Made by a program: the position numbers and the translations under genes. Source: Beijerinckiaceae bacterium (GTDB lineage Bacteria; Pseudomonadota; Alphaproteobacteria; Rhizobiales; Beijerinckiaceae). From it: a stretch of 64,000 nt of DNA. Below are positions 17,903-27,069 of the stretch, in pieces. Below the pieces are notes generated by a model. It had not been told where the DNA came from and made no database searches. It worked only from the letters and a program-made list of their open reading frames with translations. Each line of letters starts with the position of its first letter. Positions within the stretch are counted from its first letter, which is position 1. The stretch covers positions 124,001 through 188,000 of the forward strand of contig JALJOM010000001.1 in assembly GCA_024304885.1 (NCBI GenBank). The letters run 5' to 3'.

Positions 17903-18880
17903 TCATCCACCCGTCGAGCCGCTATCGGCGCCTTTGCGCCAAGCGCTCGGCGGCAGGCCGAATTCCCGCTTGAAGGCATGCGTGAAGGCGGCTTCGGAAC
18001 CATAGCCGCTGCGCTCGGCGATCCGGGCAATGGCCTCGTTGCCGCCGCGCAGGTCGCGCGCCGCGAGGCCGAGCCTCCAGCGCTCGAGATAGCGCATCGG
18101 CGGCTCGCCGATCAGGTCGCCGAAGCGCGCCGTGAAAGCCGAGCGCGACAGGGCGACCTCGCGCGCGAGGTCCTCGACCCTGCGCCAGCGGGACGGCGCC
18201 TCGTGCATGAGGGCGAGAGCGCGACCGATATAGGGATCGCGCAAGCCGGCGAGCCAGCCCTTTTGGCCGGCCAGTCGCGAGTCCATGCGGCGTCTCGCGG
18301 CTTCGATGAAGGCGAGCTCCGACAATTTGGCCAGGAGCGACCGAGCGCCCGGACGTTGCGCCTCGGATTCCGCGACGCCGAGGCGCAAGAGCTCGGCGAG
18401 CCAGCCGCTGCCCGCGACGTCGCCGAGGGAGACGCGCAGCATGTCCGGAAACGACTCGAGGAGGGGCCGAACCAAGCGACGGTCGCAGGCGAGATAGCCG
18501 CAGATGAACCTCGTCGGCTCTCCGCCGCCGCCGAAGCGCATGCGGGTCAAGGGTTCCGCCGGGTTCGGGACGACCGGCTCGGCGGGCCCGGGCGGCGGCA
18601 GGGTCAGATCGCTGCCGAGGATATGCAAATGGTCGCGCGGGAAGAGAAGGAGGTCTCCTGCCGCGACCTCGACGGTCTCGCCCGAGCTCGCAAGGCGCGC
18701 CGAGCAGCGTCCCTCCGTCAACAGATGAAAGAAGACGATGTGGTCGGCCGCGGGGAGCCTCGCGGAGGCGACATGCATCCCGTATCGCGTCGCGACGCAC
18801 CAGGGCGCCGTGAACTCGGCATCGATGTAGAACGCGCCGTCAAGCCGGACCGCCGCCAGGACCTCGGAAAGCACATCCAC
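17903..18880 (-). CDS. AraC-family transcriptional regulator with N-terminal cupin
   Basis: 325 residues from GTG 18880, with GGAGG eight bases upstream; the start VDVLSEVLAAVRLDGAFYID is typical of this family (Cupin_6). The sensor cupin spans about residues 1-190; the two helix-turn-helix units are at the C-terminus (VEDLAREVALSRSAFTARF and IARIAERSGYGSEAAFTHAF). It probably activates a neighbouring gene in response to a small molecule; the usual partner is a divergent short-chain dehydrogenase or oxidoreductase, which is absent here, so the target is unknown. The tautomerase gene convergent with it may be unrelated. Confidence 0.87.
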   Translation of the reverse strand: MDVLSEVLAAVRLDGAFYIDAEFTAPWCVATRYGMHVASARLPAADHIVFFHLLTEGRCSARLASSGETVEVAAGDLLLFPRDHLHILGSDLTLPPPGPAEPVVPNPAEPLTRMRFGGGGEPTRFICGYLACDRRLVRPLLESFPDMLRVSLGDVAGSGWLAELLRLGVAESEAQRPGARSLLAKLSELAFIEAARRRMDSRLAGQKGWLAGLRDPYIGRALALMHEAPSRWRRVEDLAREVALSRSAFTARFGDLIGEPPMRYLERWRLGLAARDLRGGNEAIARIAERSGYGSEAAFTHAFKREFGLPPSAWRKGADSGSTGG

Positions 18881-19050
18881 CCGAAATTCCTCCTTTGCGG
18901 ATGATGCCGAGCTTCCGAGATGGGGCATGGATCGCCGCTTGTCCATGCCGCCTCGACCGGCTTGCCGAATCGCGGTGGCGATGCGACGCTGGCGGCAGCA
19001 CGCAGAAGCGAGGCGCCCCACATCGCCCCCTCATCCGCCCCTCCGGGGCA

Positions 19051-19114
19051 CCTTCTCCCCCTCGGGAGAAGGGATCCCCTCTCCCTTCGGGAGAGGGTGG
19101 CGCCGCAGGCGCCG
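19051..19114. repeat. Tandem palindromes upstream of the broken methyltransferase gene
   Basis: Two adjacent hairpins: CCTTCTCCC/GGGAGAAGG (9-bp stem, 4-nt loop, 19051-19072) and CCCTCTCCC/GGGAGAGGG (9-bp stem, 3-nt loop, 19077-19097), followed by GGCGCC-GCA-GGCGCC. This looks like a REP-type dispersed palindromic repeat of alphaproteobacterial genomes. There is no T-run, so a plain terminator is less likely. Confidence 0.65.
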
Positions 19115-19147
19115 GGTGACGGGCAGGGGACGAAGAGGAACAGAGAA

Positions 19148-20616
19148 ATGGGGCCGAGGACGCCCTCCGGCAACACGCTCTTCTACGGCGACAATCTCGC
19201 GATCCTGCGCGAGCATATCACCGACGAGAGCGTGGATCTGATCTATCTCGATCCGCCATTCAATTCGAACGCCACCTACAACGTGCTGTTCAAGGCGCCG
19301 GGAGGGGAATCGAGCCAGGCCCAGATCGAGGCCTTCGGCGACACCTGGCACTGGAACGACTCGGCCGAGCAGGCCTTCGACGAGGTGCTGCATTCGGGCA
19401 ATTCGGACGCGGCGCAGATGCTGATGGCCATGCGGTCGTTCCTGAGAACGAAATCGTTTGGCAGAGAACCAACGCAAAGAGCCATGCCTACACGAGGTTC
19501 CCAAGTGGCCACGATGTGATATTGAAGTTCTCAAAGACAGACGACGAAACATGGAACTCACAATATGTCCCTCATTCCAATAAGTATATTCAATCTCATT
19601 ATAGTAATATCGAGGAGGGAACTAACCGGCGCTTCACTCTTGGAGATACATTAAACCCGAACCCCGATAGGCCGAATCTGACCTATGAATGGAACGGTCA
19701 AACAAGAGTGTGGCGCTGGACCCGCGAAAAAATGCAGAAATATCATGACGAGGGGAGGTTAATTTATACGAAAACAGGGATGCCGAGATTTAAGCGATAT
19801 TTGGACGAAATGCCGGGTACCCCGCTCACAGACACTTGGACGGATATATTCCCGATCAACTCCCAAGCCCAGGAACGCCTCGGCTACCCGACCCAGAAAC
19901 CCCTCGCGCTTCTCGAACGCATCGTTTCTGCATCGTCGCATGAAGGCGACCTCGTCCTCGACCCGTTCTGCGGCTGTGGCACCACCGTCCATGCCGCACA
20001 AAAGCTGAATAGACGTTGGGTCGGGATCGACATCACCCACCTCGCCATCCATCTCATCCAGCGCCGCCTGAAGGACGCTTTCCCGAAGATCGCCTTCGAC
20101 ATCCAGGGCGTGCCGAAGGACCTCGACGGCGCCCGCGCCCTCGCTGTGCAAGACAAGTACGAGTTCCAGAAATGGGCGCTTTCGATGATCGACGCCCAGC
20201 CCTACAAAGGCGGGAAGAAGGGCGGCGACGGCGGCGTGGACGGCTTCCTCTACATCAAGCCCGACGGCAAGAAGACCGAGAAGGTCATCGTCTCGGTCAA
20301 GGGCGGCCAGAATCTGAACCCTGCGATGGTCAAGGACCTGATCGTCACCGTCGATCAGAAAGGCGCGAAAATGGGCGTCTTCCTCACCCTCGAGCCGCCG
20401 ACGAAAGGCATGATCGCGCAGGCCGCGAGCGCCGGATTCTACACACCGGAAGGGGACCAGCAATGGCGGAAACCCTTCCCGAAAATCCAGATCGTGACCG
20501 TCGAGGATTTGTTCAAGCCGGCGAATCCCCTGCACCTGCCGTTCCAGGACACCTCCGTGTTCAAGAAGGCCGCCCGCGAGAAGAAACCCGTGAGCCAGTC
20601 CGAGCTCGATTTTTGA
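19148..20616 (+). pseudogene. DNA adenine methyltransferase with C-terminal nuclease-like domain, internally deleted and frameshifted
   Basis: The first part (19148-19519) has TLFYGDNLAILREHI and the catalytic DPPF motif (LIYLDPPFNSNATYN) and reads normally to LMAMRSFL at about 19443. The frame then changes: the next homologous segment is ENEIVWQRTNAKSHAY in a frame shifted by one. About 50 residues expected between them (the HRVLKPTGSLYLH block) are missing. The second part has QKPLALLERI, SAM motif DPFCGCGTT and a tail with GGVDGF and VIVSVKGG, like a PD-(D/E)xK nuclease. Bases 19445-19860, covering the likely target-recognition region, are much AT-richer than both flanks. It is probably inactive, unless the break is an assembly error. 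Confidence 0.8.
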
Positions 20617-20698
20617 GCCGGCACCTCGGGTCTTTCCAGAGCGCCGCCCGGTGTATAATGGCGCGCCCCTTCACACCCGGACTCGATCGGCAGTGCCC

Positions 20699-21187
20699 AT
20701 GAGCAAGCAGGAAAAATCTCTGTTCATGACCTTTCTCATGACCCCCGACATGGCCAATTTCTCGGGCCACGTCCATGGCGGCGTGATCTTGAAGCTCCTC
20801 GACCAGGTCGCCTATGCCTGCGCCGCGCGCTATTGCAAGAGCTACGTGGTGACGGCCTCCCTCGACCAGGTGATCTTCAAGGAGCCGATCAAGGTGGGTG
20901 AGCTCGTGACCTTCAAGGCCAACGTCAACTATGTGGGACGGACGTCGATGGAGATCGGCATCAAGGTGGTGGCCGAGAGCCTCACCGAGAAGGAGTCACG
21001 CCACACCAATTCCTGCTACTTCACCATGGTGGCCAAGGGCGAGGACGGACGCCCGGTGCCGGTTCCGCCGCTCGAGATCGAGTCCGAGATCGAGCGGCGG
21101 CTCTTCGAGGCGGGCAAGATGCGCAAGGAGATGCGCCAGGAGATCATGGAGCGCAACAAGGCGCTGCATGTGGGCATCCCGGACTGA
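20699..21187 (+). CDS. Acyl-CoA thioesterase, YciA/hotdog family
   Basis: 162 residues starting MSKQEKSLFMTFLMTPDMAN. The hotdog-fold motif GHVHGGVILKLLDQVAY carries the helix and Gly residues of the acyl-CoA hydrolase family, followed by VTASLDQVIFKEPIKVGELV and TNSCYFTMVA. It hydrolyses acyl-CoAs to free acid and CoA in the cytoplasm; substrate chain length is not evident. A charged C-terminal helix (RRLFEAGKMRKEMRQEIMER) extends beyond the core. The start at 20699 was chosen over upstream codons by homology. It is convergent with the opgD-like gene. Confidence 0.9.
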   Translation: MSKQEKSLFMTFLMTPDMANFSGHVHGGVILKLLDQVAYACAARYCKSYVVTASLDQVIFKEPIKVGELVTFKANVNYVGRTSMEIGIKVVAESLTEKESRHTNSCYFTMVAKGEDGRPVPVPPLEIESEIERRLFEAGKMRKEMRQEIMERNKALHVGIPD

Positions 21188-21207
21188 AACCCGCCTGCCC
21201 GGCCCCC

Positions 21208-22782
21208 TCAGAACGGATGATATTGATAGGCCCAGGTCTCGCTGAGGATCTTGTCGCCGGCGCGCAGGAAGAGCCGCATCTCGACCGGGTCGGACCCGGT
21301 CACGGTCAGGTCGAACTGCGCCCGCCAATGACCGGGCACGTCGTCGGGCACGGCCTCGGTGAAGACGTAGGAGAAGGTGCCTCGCGACGCCCACAGCACG
21401 GCCTCGGGCTTCTCGCCGAAGGCGAGGCCCGCGAGCGCCGGGCCGAGAAACTCTACCATGAACTTGCGCACGCCCTTCGGCCGCGGCTGGCCCGGCTGGC
21501 CGCCGTTGCCGAGGCGGGTCGCCACGCAACGCGAGAGATCGGAAGGGTAGGGCTCGTCGGCCTGCCAGTGGAGCCGGTAGGCGAGCGCGACCTCCGACCC
21601 GGCCGTTGCGGGGGCGGCTGGCACCCACATGGCGACGATATTGTCGTGGATCTCGTCGTCGGTCGGGATCTCGACGAGCTGCACCGCGCCCGCGCCCCAA
21701 GCGCCGAGAGGCTCCACCCACAGGCTCGGGCGGCGATCGTAGAAGACGCCGTCGCCGTAATGATCGAATGAGCGATCGCGCTGCAAGAGCCCGAAGCCGC
21801 GCGGGTCGGTATCGACGAAGGACGAGGTGAGGATTCGCGGCGCGTTGTTGAGCGGACGCCAGATGTGCTCGCCCGATCCGGTCCAGATCGCGAGCCCGTC
21901 GGAATCGTGCACCTCGGGCCGCCAGTCGATCGCGGTCTCCTTCTTGGTCTCCGAGAACCAGAACATCGAGGTCGCCGGTGCGAGGCCGAACCGCGTGACG
22001 GTCGCGCGGACATAGAGCGCTTGCTCTATATCCATCGTGACGCCCTTGCCGCGCTGGAGCACGAAGCGGCAGGCTCCGACGATCGAGGGACCCTCGAGCA
22101 AGGCGTAGACGGTCAGCGCGGTATCGGTACGCCCGCGCTCGATGTAGAATTTCGTGAAATCGGGAAATTCCTCCGGCTTGCCGGCGACCGCCACATCGAG
22201 GGCGACGGCGCGTGCCGACAAGCCGTATTGGCGCAGCTCGCCGATCGACCGGAAATAGGCGGCGCCGAGAAAGGCCACCCAATCGTTCTTGCGCCAATCG
22301 AGCGGGCCGTCCTTCGGCTCCTGGATACGCAGGCCGGCAAAGCCCGCGCCCTTCGGCAGCTTTCTCGCGATCGACTCCGCCGGCATGTCGAAGAGGGCCG
22401 GGTCGTAGAGGATCTCGCGCGCGCTCGAACCATCCACGACATTCATCTCGACGGCTTTCTGGAAGAACATGCCGAGATGGAAGAAGGTCACCGCGATCCG
22501 GCCCGGGCCGTCGGCGAACAGCGCGCGGTCCATGTCGTAGCGGATCTTGCCCCAGGCCTCGTAGTCGATCTTTCCGACGATCTCGGGCGCCGGCCGTGCC
22601 GGCCCGGCATAGGGCGCGCCGGCCATCCGCTTCGCCGTCGCCTTCAGGAGCTCGAAGGAGAAGGGTCGCGCCGGGCCGAGCTTCAGGGTGTCGGCGGCCG
22701 AGGCGAGACCCGCGCCGCCGGCGACGCAGGCCGCAGCCGCGAGCCCCTCGAGCAACACGCGGCGGTCGAGGAAGAGCGTCAT
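21208..22782 (-). CDS. Glucan biosynthesis protein, OpgD/MdoD type
   Basis: 524 residues. The N-terminus DRRVLLEGLAAAACVAGG has an RR pair and a short hydrophobic core, suggesting Tat export as for OpgD. The family core is present: FSFELLKATAKRMAG, DYEAWGKIRYD, FHLGMFFQKAVEMNVV, SSFVDTDPRGFGLLQRDR and the C-terminal beta-sandwich. OpgG/OpgD act on periplasmic beta-glucans (osmoregulated periplasmic glucans). No opgH glucosyltransferase is adjacent, so the protein may act on glucans made elsewhere. OpgG cannot be fully excluded. Confidence 0.87.
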   Translation of the reverse strand: MTLFLDRRVLLEGLAAAACVAGGAGLASAADTLKLGPARPFSFELLKATAKRMAGAPYAGPARPAPEIVGKIDYEAWGKIRYDMDRALFADGPGRIAVTFFHLGMFFQKAVEMNVVDGSSAREILYDPALFDMPAESIARKLPKGAGFAGLRIQEPKDGPLDWRKNDWVAFLGAAYFRSIGELRQYGLSARAVALDVAVAGKPEEFPDFTKFYIERGRTDTALTVYALLEGPSIVGACRFVLQRGKGVTMDIEQALYVRATVTRFGLAPATSMFWFSETKKETAIDWRPEVHDSDGLAIWTGSGEHIWRPLNNAPRILTSSFVDTDPRGFGLLQRDRSFDHYGDGVFYDRRPSLWVEPLGAWGAGAVQLVEIPTDDEIHDNIVAMWVPAAPATAGSEVALAYRLHWQADEPYPSDLSRCVATRLGNGGQPGQPRPKGVRKFMVEFLGPALAGLAFGEKPEAVLWASRGTFSYVFTEAVPDDVPGHWRAQFDLTVTGSDPVEMRLFLRAGDKILSETWAYQYHPF

Positions 22783-22881
22783 TCCAGGCCCTGGTTGTTT
22801 CGGGAGAATGTGCCGCGGGCGGGGTCGCGGATCGGCCGCTCCATCCGTCGCGTGCCCGAGGGCGAGCACCGTTGCACTGTG

Positions 22882-23000
22882 CTAGATCACGATGACTTCG
22901 GATCGAATCGATCCAACGTCATGAAATGTGATCGATTCCAAAAATTCAGAGCGGGATGCGGGCGGAAAACCGGTGTCCGCTTTTCCTCGTCCCGCTCTAG
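22882..23000 (+). repeat. Intergenic mosaic repeat family 1, copy B (short form)
   Basis: It runs CTAGATCACGATGACTTCGG, the palindrome around GATCGAATCGATC, then GTGATCGATTCCAAAAATTC, AGAGCGGGATGCGGGCGG and TTTTCCTCGTCCCGCTCTAG. The terminal CTAG (22997-23000) also forms the stop codon of the minus-strand gene ending at 22997. Confidence 0.85.
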
Positions 23001-23251
23001 TCTCGGATCGGCTCGTTCCGAATCGCCGTGCGCATGAAGTAATAGACGAGAACGCTGCCGCAGACCGCGAAAATGCCTTCGATCGCATGGCTGATCAGGG
23101 GGTCGAGCTGCAAGAGGCCGCCGAGCGCCCATCCCGCGGCCCAGGAGGCGCCGATCAGCTCGGTGCCGACGAGGATCGCAACCGCGACGAGCGTGGACAA
23201 GTTCAGCCAGTTCACCTTTCCGTATCGCTCCGCGCCATTTTGCCGTGCCAA
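22997..23251 (-). CDS. Small two-helix membrane protein
   Basis: 84 residues from TTG 23251, with GGGAGG about nine bases upstream; GTG 23206 is a shorter alternative. Two hydrophobic segments (LNLSTLVAVAILVGTELIGA and HAIEGIFAVCGSVLVYYFM) flank a Gly/Trp-rich loop (WAAGWALGGLLQLD). The C-terminus is RTAIRNEPIRD. No family is recognised, though small membrane proteins of this type are widespread in Hyphomicrobiales. Its TAG stop is supplied by the terminal CTAG of repeat copy B. Confidence 0.65.
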   Translation of the reverse strand: MARQNGAERYGKVNWLNLSTLVAVAILVGTELIGASWAAGWALGGLLQLDPLISHAIEGIFAVCGSVLVYYFMRTAIRNEPIRD

Positions 23252-23427
23252 ATCGGTGCACCTCCCACCCGTGTAAGGACCGCGGCTCGTATAGCACGAA
23301 TGCGGCGACGGCAAGCCCCGCGACGTCCATATTGCGGTATGATGTCGCAAAGCCTGTGACCACGGAACGGCCGGGAAGGGCCGAGGTAACGCCCAGGAAT
23401 CGCCTAGGAAACGCCCAGGAAACCCCA

Positions 23428-25173
23428 ATGACGAACGAGGCCGAACGAGCCCGCGCCGCAGGGCGCGCCCCCTTTCCCTGGCTCGCCCATTATCCCGAGG
23501 GTGTTCCCGCCGAGGTCGAGGCACTGCCTTATCGCCTGATCGGCGAGGTCGTGGGCGATCTCGCGCGGCAGCGCCCGACCGTGAAGGCTTTCACCACCAT
23601 CATGCCGAACGGCACGGCGGGGAGCCTCGACTTCGCGGAGGTCGATCGCTTCTCGGATGCTTTCGCGGCCTATCTGCGCGAGGAGCTGATGCTCGCGTCC
23701 GGCGCGCGGGTCGCGATCCAGCTCCCGAACGGCCTCGCCTATCCCGTCGTCGCCTTTGCGATCTTCAAGGCCGGTTGCGTCCTCGTCAACGTCAACCCGC
23801 TCTATACGCCGCACGAGACCGCGCGGATTCTCGCCAATGCGGAAGTGTCGGTCCTCGTCGGCATCGACATGTTCGCGGACAAGCTCGAGATCGCGCTCGC
23901 CGACATCCACAAGCCGCATGTCGTCCTATGCGATGCAGCCGCGTTCTTTCCCCGCGCGTCGCGGCTCCTCGTTCGCTTCGCGCAAAAATACGTCAGGAAG
24001 CAGATCCCGCCGACACGCCTCGATCATGTCCGGCTCGACCGAGCGCTGGCGGCGGGCGCGTCGCGGCTCGAGGAAGGGGCCGATGTCGCCGCCTATACGC
24101 GCGGGCTCGACGCCTCCGCGATGGCCTGCCTGCAATATACCGGGGGGACGACAGGGGTCAGCAAGGGCGCCATGCTCTCCCATCGCAACCTGCTCGTGAA
24201 CGCCGCACAATTCAGGGCCTTCGCCGGCCCGAACATCAGCGCGACGGATATCATCCTGACCGCGCTGCCGCTCTACCACATCTTCGCCTTCACCGTGAAC
24301 TTTCTCGGCTTCTTCTCGGTCGGAGCGCACAATGTCTTGGTGCCGAGCCCGCGGCCGTTGTCGAACCTCGACAAGGCCTTCAAGAAGGAGAAGATCACCT
24401 TCGTCACCGGCGTGAATACCTTGTTCAATGGGCTCTTGAACGAGGCTTGGTTTTGCGCCGCTCCGCCGCGGAGCTTGCGCCTCTCGGTCGCCGGCGGCAT
24501 GGCCTTGCAGGAAGCCGTCGCGCAGCGCTGGACCGAGGTCACCGGCACGCCGATCGCCGAGGGCTATGGCCTCTCCGAGAGCTCGCCCGTCCTCACCTGC
24601 AATCCTTTCAGCCGGATCAAGCTCGGGACGATCGGGGTTCCGCTGCCCTCCACCGAGATCAGGATCGTCGACGACTCCGGTCGCGAGGTCCCACGCGGGG
24701 AGCACGGCGAGCTCGTCGCGCGCGGGCCGCAGGTCATGGCGGGATATTGGAAGGAGCCCACGGAGACGGAGATCGCGCTTCGCGACGGCTGGCTCTACAC
24801 GGGCGATATCGCGACGATGGACGACGAGGGCTATATCGAGATCGTCGATCGGCGCAAGGACATGATCCTCGTCTCTGGCTTCAACGTCTATCCGAACGAG
24901 GTCGAGGCGCGGCTCTCGACCCTGCCGGGCGTGAAGGAATGCGCGGTGATCGGCATCGTGGACGCGGCCTCGGGCGAGGCCGTGAAGGCGTTCGTGGTGC
25001 GCAGCGATCCGACCCTGACGGCGGCCGCGGTGCGCGCCTTTTGCCGAGCCGAGCTCGCGAGCTACAAGGTGCCGAAATATGTCGAGTTCCGCGACGACCT
25101 GCCGAAGTCGAATGTCGGCAAGATCCTGCGCAAGGACTTGCGTGCCGAAGAGGCAGCAAAGCACGCGGGCTGA
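23428..25173 (+). CDS. Long-chain fatty-acid--CoA ligase
   Basis: 581 residues starting MTNEAERARAAGRAPFPWLA. ANL-superfamily motifs: YTGGTTGVSKGAMLSH (AMP/phosphate-binding A3), EGYGLSESSPV (A5), GWLYTGDIATMDDEGYIEIV (A7) and KSNVGKILRKDL with the C-terminal catalytic lysine (A10). The overall build matches FadD-type ligases that activate fatty acids to acyl-CoA through an acyl-adenylate, feeding beta-oxidation or phospholipid synthesis at the inner membrane. ATG 23428 was chosen because homology starts there. No beta-oxidation gene is adjacent. Confidence 0.92.
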   Translation: MTNEAERARAAGRAPFPWLAHYPEGVPAEVEALPYRLIGEVVGDLARQRPTVKAFTTIMPNGTAGSLDFAEVDRFSDAFAAYLREELMLASGARVAIQLPNGLAYPVVAFAIFKAGCVLVNVNPLYTPHETARILANAEVSVLVGIDMFADKLEIALADIHKPHVVLCDAAAFFPRASRLLVRFAQKYVRKQIPPTRLDHVRLDRALAAGASRLEEGADVAAYTRGLDASAMACLQYTGGTTGVSKGAMLSHRNLLVNAAQFRAFAGPNISATDIILTALPLYHIFAFTVNFLGFFSVGAHNVLVPSPRPLSNLDKAFKKEKITFVTGVNTLFNGLLNEAWFCAAPPRSLRLSVAGGMALQEAVAQRWTEVTGTPIAEGYGLSESSPVLTCNPFSRIKLGTIGVPLPSTEIRIVDDSGREVPRGEHGELVARGPQVMAGYWKEPTETEIALRDGWLYTGDIATMDDEGYIEIVDRRKDMILVSGFNVYPNEVEARLSTLPGVKECAVIGIVDAASGEAVKAFVVRSDPTLTAAAVRAFCRAELASYKVPKYVEFRDDLPKSNVGKILRKDLRAEEAAKHAG

Positions 25174-25294
25174 GGTAGCCACCGGATCGCGTTCGAGGCT
25201 CGGGCCGCAGGAGGCACGAGCGACGTGATCGGCGCTCCGCTTCGCCGGAAAGTGCTCCAATTTCAGCGAGGCAATCTCTGTAAAGGAGGGTGCA

Positions 25295-25734
25295 GTGCCG
25301 CGAAGTGCGCTTTACGATCGTGATTTTTTTGCCTGGGCGAACGAGCAGGCGGCCTTGCTGCGCGAGGGCAAGCTCGAGGAGGCCGACCTCGAAAGCATTG
25401 CCGAGGAGATCGAGAGCATGGGCAAGACCGAGAAGCGAGAGCTGATCAGTCGGCTGACGGTCCTCCTTCTGCACCTTTTGAAATGGCGGTATCAGGGGGG
25501 CTGCGTGGCACCAGCTGGCGAAACAGCATCAGAATCCAGCGGCGAGAGATCTCGGCCCATCTTGCTGACAATCCAAGCTTGAGGGCCGTCATCCCGGCCG
25601 CTGTCGAGCAAGCCTATGGAACCGCGGTCATCGCCGCCGAAACCGAAACCGGGCTCGTCGAGGCGACCTTCCCTCGGACTTGCCCGTGGGGCTTCGAGCA
25701 GATGATGGATGCCGATTTCTGGCCGGAACTGTAG
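25295..25734 (+). pseudogene. DUF29 family protein split by a one-base shift in a G-run
   Basis: The first frame (GTG 25295, AAAGGAGGG upstream) gives ALYDRDFFAWANEQAALLRE and continues to LLLHLLKWRYQGG, the standard DUF29 N-terminal half. Then the frame fails and ends at 25582. The expected remainder, LRGTSWRNSIRIQRREISAH through ATFPRTCPWGFEQMMD to the stop at 25734, is intact in another frame. One added G in the run of six Gs at 25495-25500 would restore one 147-residue protein. DUF29 proteins are multi-copy in Alphaproteobacteria and cyanobacteria; function unknown. The break may be real decay, a variable tract or a sequencing error. Confidence 0.82.
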
Positions 25735-25770
25735 TTTTTCGGCCGCTCCGGCAGAATTCGTTTTCGAGCC

Positions 25771-26412
25771 CTACCAGCGCAGGCAGCGCGACCCGCAGAA
25801 GGCGCCGACAAGCACGACGAGCCCGATCGCGAGCGAATACCAGACCGTGACGAAGAAGGGCGAATCGTCGGTGCAATGCGTTGCATAGAGCGCCGCGCCG
25901 ATCCCTCCGGCAAGCAAGCCCGCGCTCGCGCCAGCGAGCGTCGGATTCTCCGGCGCTCCGTGCCGCAAGGCCAGAAGGGCCGCGACGAGCGGCGCCGCCG
26001 CGAGGAACGGGATGCTGCGCAAGCACACGAGCGCATTGGAGCCGACGAGCCTGCGACCCCAGTCCGCCGCCGGGACCGTGACGAGCTCGGCGAGATCGGC
26101 GGCTGCGAGCAAGACAGGCACGCTCGCCACGACGAGCGCCGCGCGGCGCGGATCGGTGCCGGGGCGGGCGAGCCGCGAGGCGAGGCCGCAGGCTGCTGCC
26201 GCGAGCAGGCCGGCGAGAAAGATCTTGAAGGCGAACCTCGGATCACCCGTCAGCAGCGCGGCGATGTGCGGACGCAGCCCCATGGTCGCGAGGAAAAGCC
26301 CCGCCGCGACGAGAGCGGCCGGAACCAAGGCGCAGCACAGGGCCGTGCTCGGCGGCATGGCCCTCGACTGGTTGTCGGCGACGAGCGCGCGCACGAGGTC
26401 GTCGGTTCTCAT
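25771..26412 (-). CDS. nrsF: NrsF-family anti-sigma factor (DUF1109)
   Basis: 213 residues with six predicted membrane helices and a short cytoplasmic N-terminus (MRTDDLVRALVADNQ) that would bind the sigma factor. Conserved cysteines occur in the C-terminal part (THCTDD and FCGSRCLRW). DUF1109/NrsF proteins in Caulobacter hold SigF inactive at the inner membrane and release it on metal or oxidative stress, probably by cysteine chemistry. The start overlaps the sigma stop (ATGA), so the two are cotranscribed and translationally coupled. Its place opposite the bufferin operon supports a copper-responsive switch (inference). Confidence 0.88.
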   Translation of the reverse strand: MRTDDLVRALVADNQSRAMPPSTALCCALVPAALVAAGLFLATMGLRPHIAALLTGDPRFAFKIFLAGLLAAAACGLASRLARPGTDPRRAALVVASVPVLLAAADLAELVTVPAADWGRRLVGSNALVCLRSIPFLAAAPLVAALLALRHGAPENPTLAGASAGLLAGGIGAALYATHCTDDSPFFVTVWYSLAIGLVVLVGAFCGSRCLRW

Positions 26413-26966
26413 GTGTCGTCCATCCGAAAGCGGGTGGCGAGCCGGGCGAGGCCGCGATGCAGCGCGACCCGCACGGCGCCTCTGCTCATCGTGAGCTTCA
26501 TCGAAGCCTCCTCGATCGAGATGCCATCGACCGCGACGAGCCGCACGACCTTGCGCTGGCCGTCCGGCAAGGCGTCGAGGTGGCGATCGACGTCGGAGAC
26601 GATCAGGCTCGGCGCCTCGGCGCCCGAGGCGAGGACATCGGCCAGGTCGTCGATCGGAACCTCGATCCGACGACCGCGCCGGCGCAGCGCGTCGATCGTC
26701 TTGTGGCGCGCGATGGCGAAGATCCAGGGACCGACGGGTGCGGTCGAGTCCCAGGTCTGACGCTTGAGGTGGATGGCGAGAAGCGTGTCCTGCACCACGT
26801 CCTCCGTATCCGTCTCGGCGAGCCCCGCGCGAGCGAGCCCGCGCCGGGCGAGGGCGCGCAGCACAGGGGTCAGCTGCCGCAGGAGGTCGGCATAGCTCGC
26901 GTCATCTCCCGCGATGGCGGCGCGCATCAACGAGGACCATTCCTGCTCGCGTTCGTTCCCGCGCAC
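26409..26966 (-). CDS. ECF RNA polymerase sigma factor paired with NrsF
   Basis: 185 residues. Region 2 is seen in DTEDVVQDTLLAIHLKRQTW and PWIFAIARHKTIDALRRRGR (DNA-melting and -10 recognition), and region 4 in LPDGQRKVVRLVAVDGISIE with the following helix-turn-helix (EASMKLTMSRGAVRVALHRG). It resembles SigF of Caulobacter, which controls metal and oxidative stress genes with NrsF. The gene lies divergent from bufA, and an element matching the one before bufA precedes it, so it probably activates itself and the bufferin operon. Confidence 0.9.
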   Translation of the reverse strand: MRGNEREQEWSSLMRAAIAGDDASYADLLRQLTPVLRALARRGLARAGLAETDTEDVVQDTLLAIHLKRQTWDSTAPVGPWIFAIARHKTIDALRRRGRRIEVPIDDLADVLASGAEAPSLIVSDVDRHLDALPDGQRKVVRLVAVDGISIEEASMKLTMSRGAVRVALHRGLARLATRFRMDDT

Positions 26967-26984
26967 GAGGGCTCCGTCATCGGG

Positions 26985-27012
26985 TGTTCGGCCGAATAAG
27001 CGGGGGCGTTAC
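26985..27012 (-). promoter_or_regulatory. Candidate sigma-factor autoregulatory promoter
   Basis: Reading on the minus strand, GTAACG (27012-27007) is followed after exactly 16 bases by CGAACA (26990-26985), 19 nt before the sigma-factor ATG at 26966. SigF-type promoters in Caulobacter are reported as about GTAACC-N16-CGAA, recalled from the literature. The match and spacing are seen; promoter function is inferred. Confidence 0.6.
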
Positions 27013-27069
27013 CCGGCGCCGCCGAATTGCATTATCACTATTTCGTCATCCGTTTCCTGCGCCGCCGCC

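Noticed and set aside
23386-23413. Another GTAACG before the acyl-CoA ligase, as possible sigma target
   Set aside because: The bases 16 nt later are GAAACG, not CG(A/T)A; no support.
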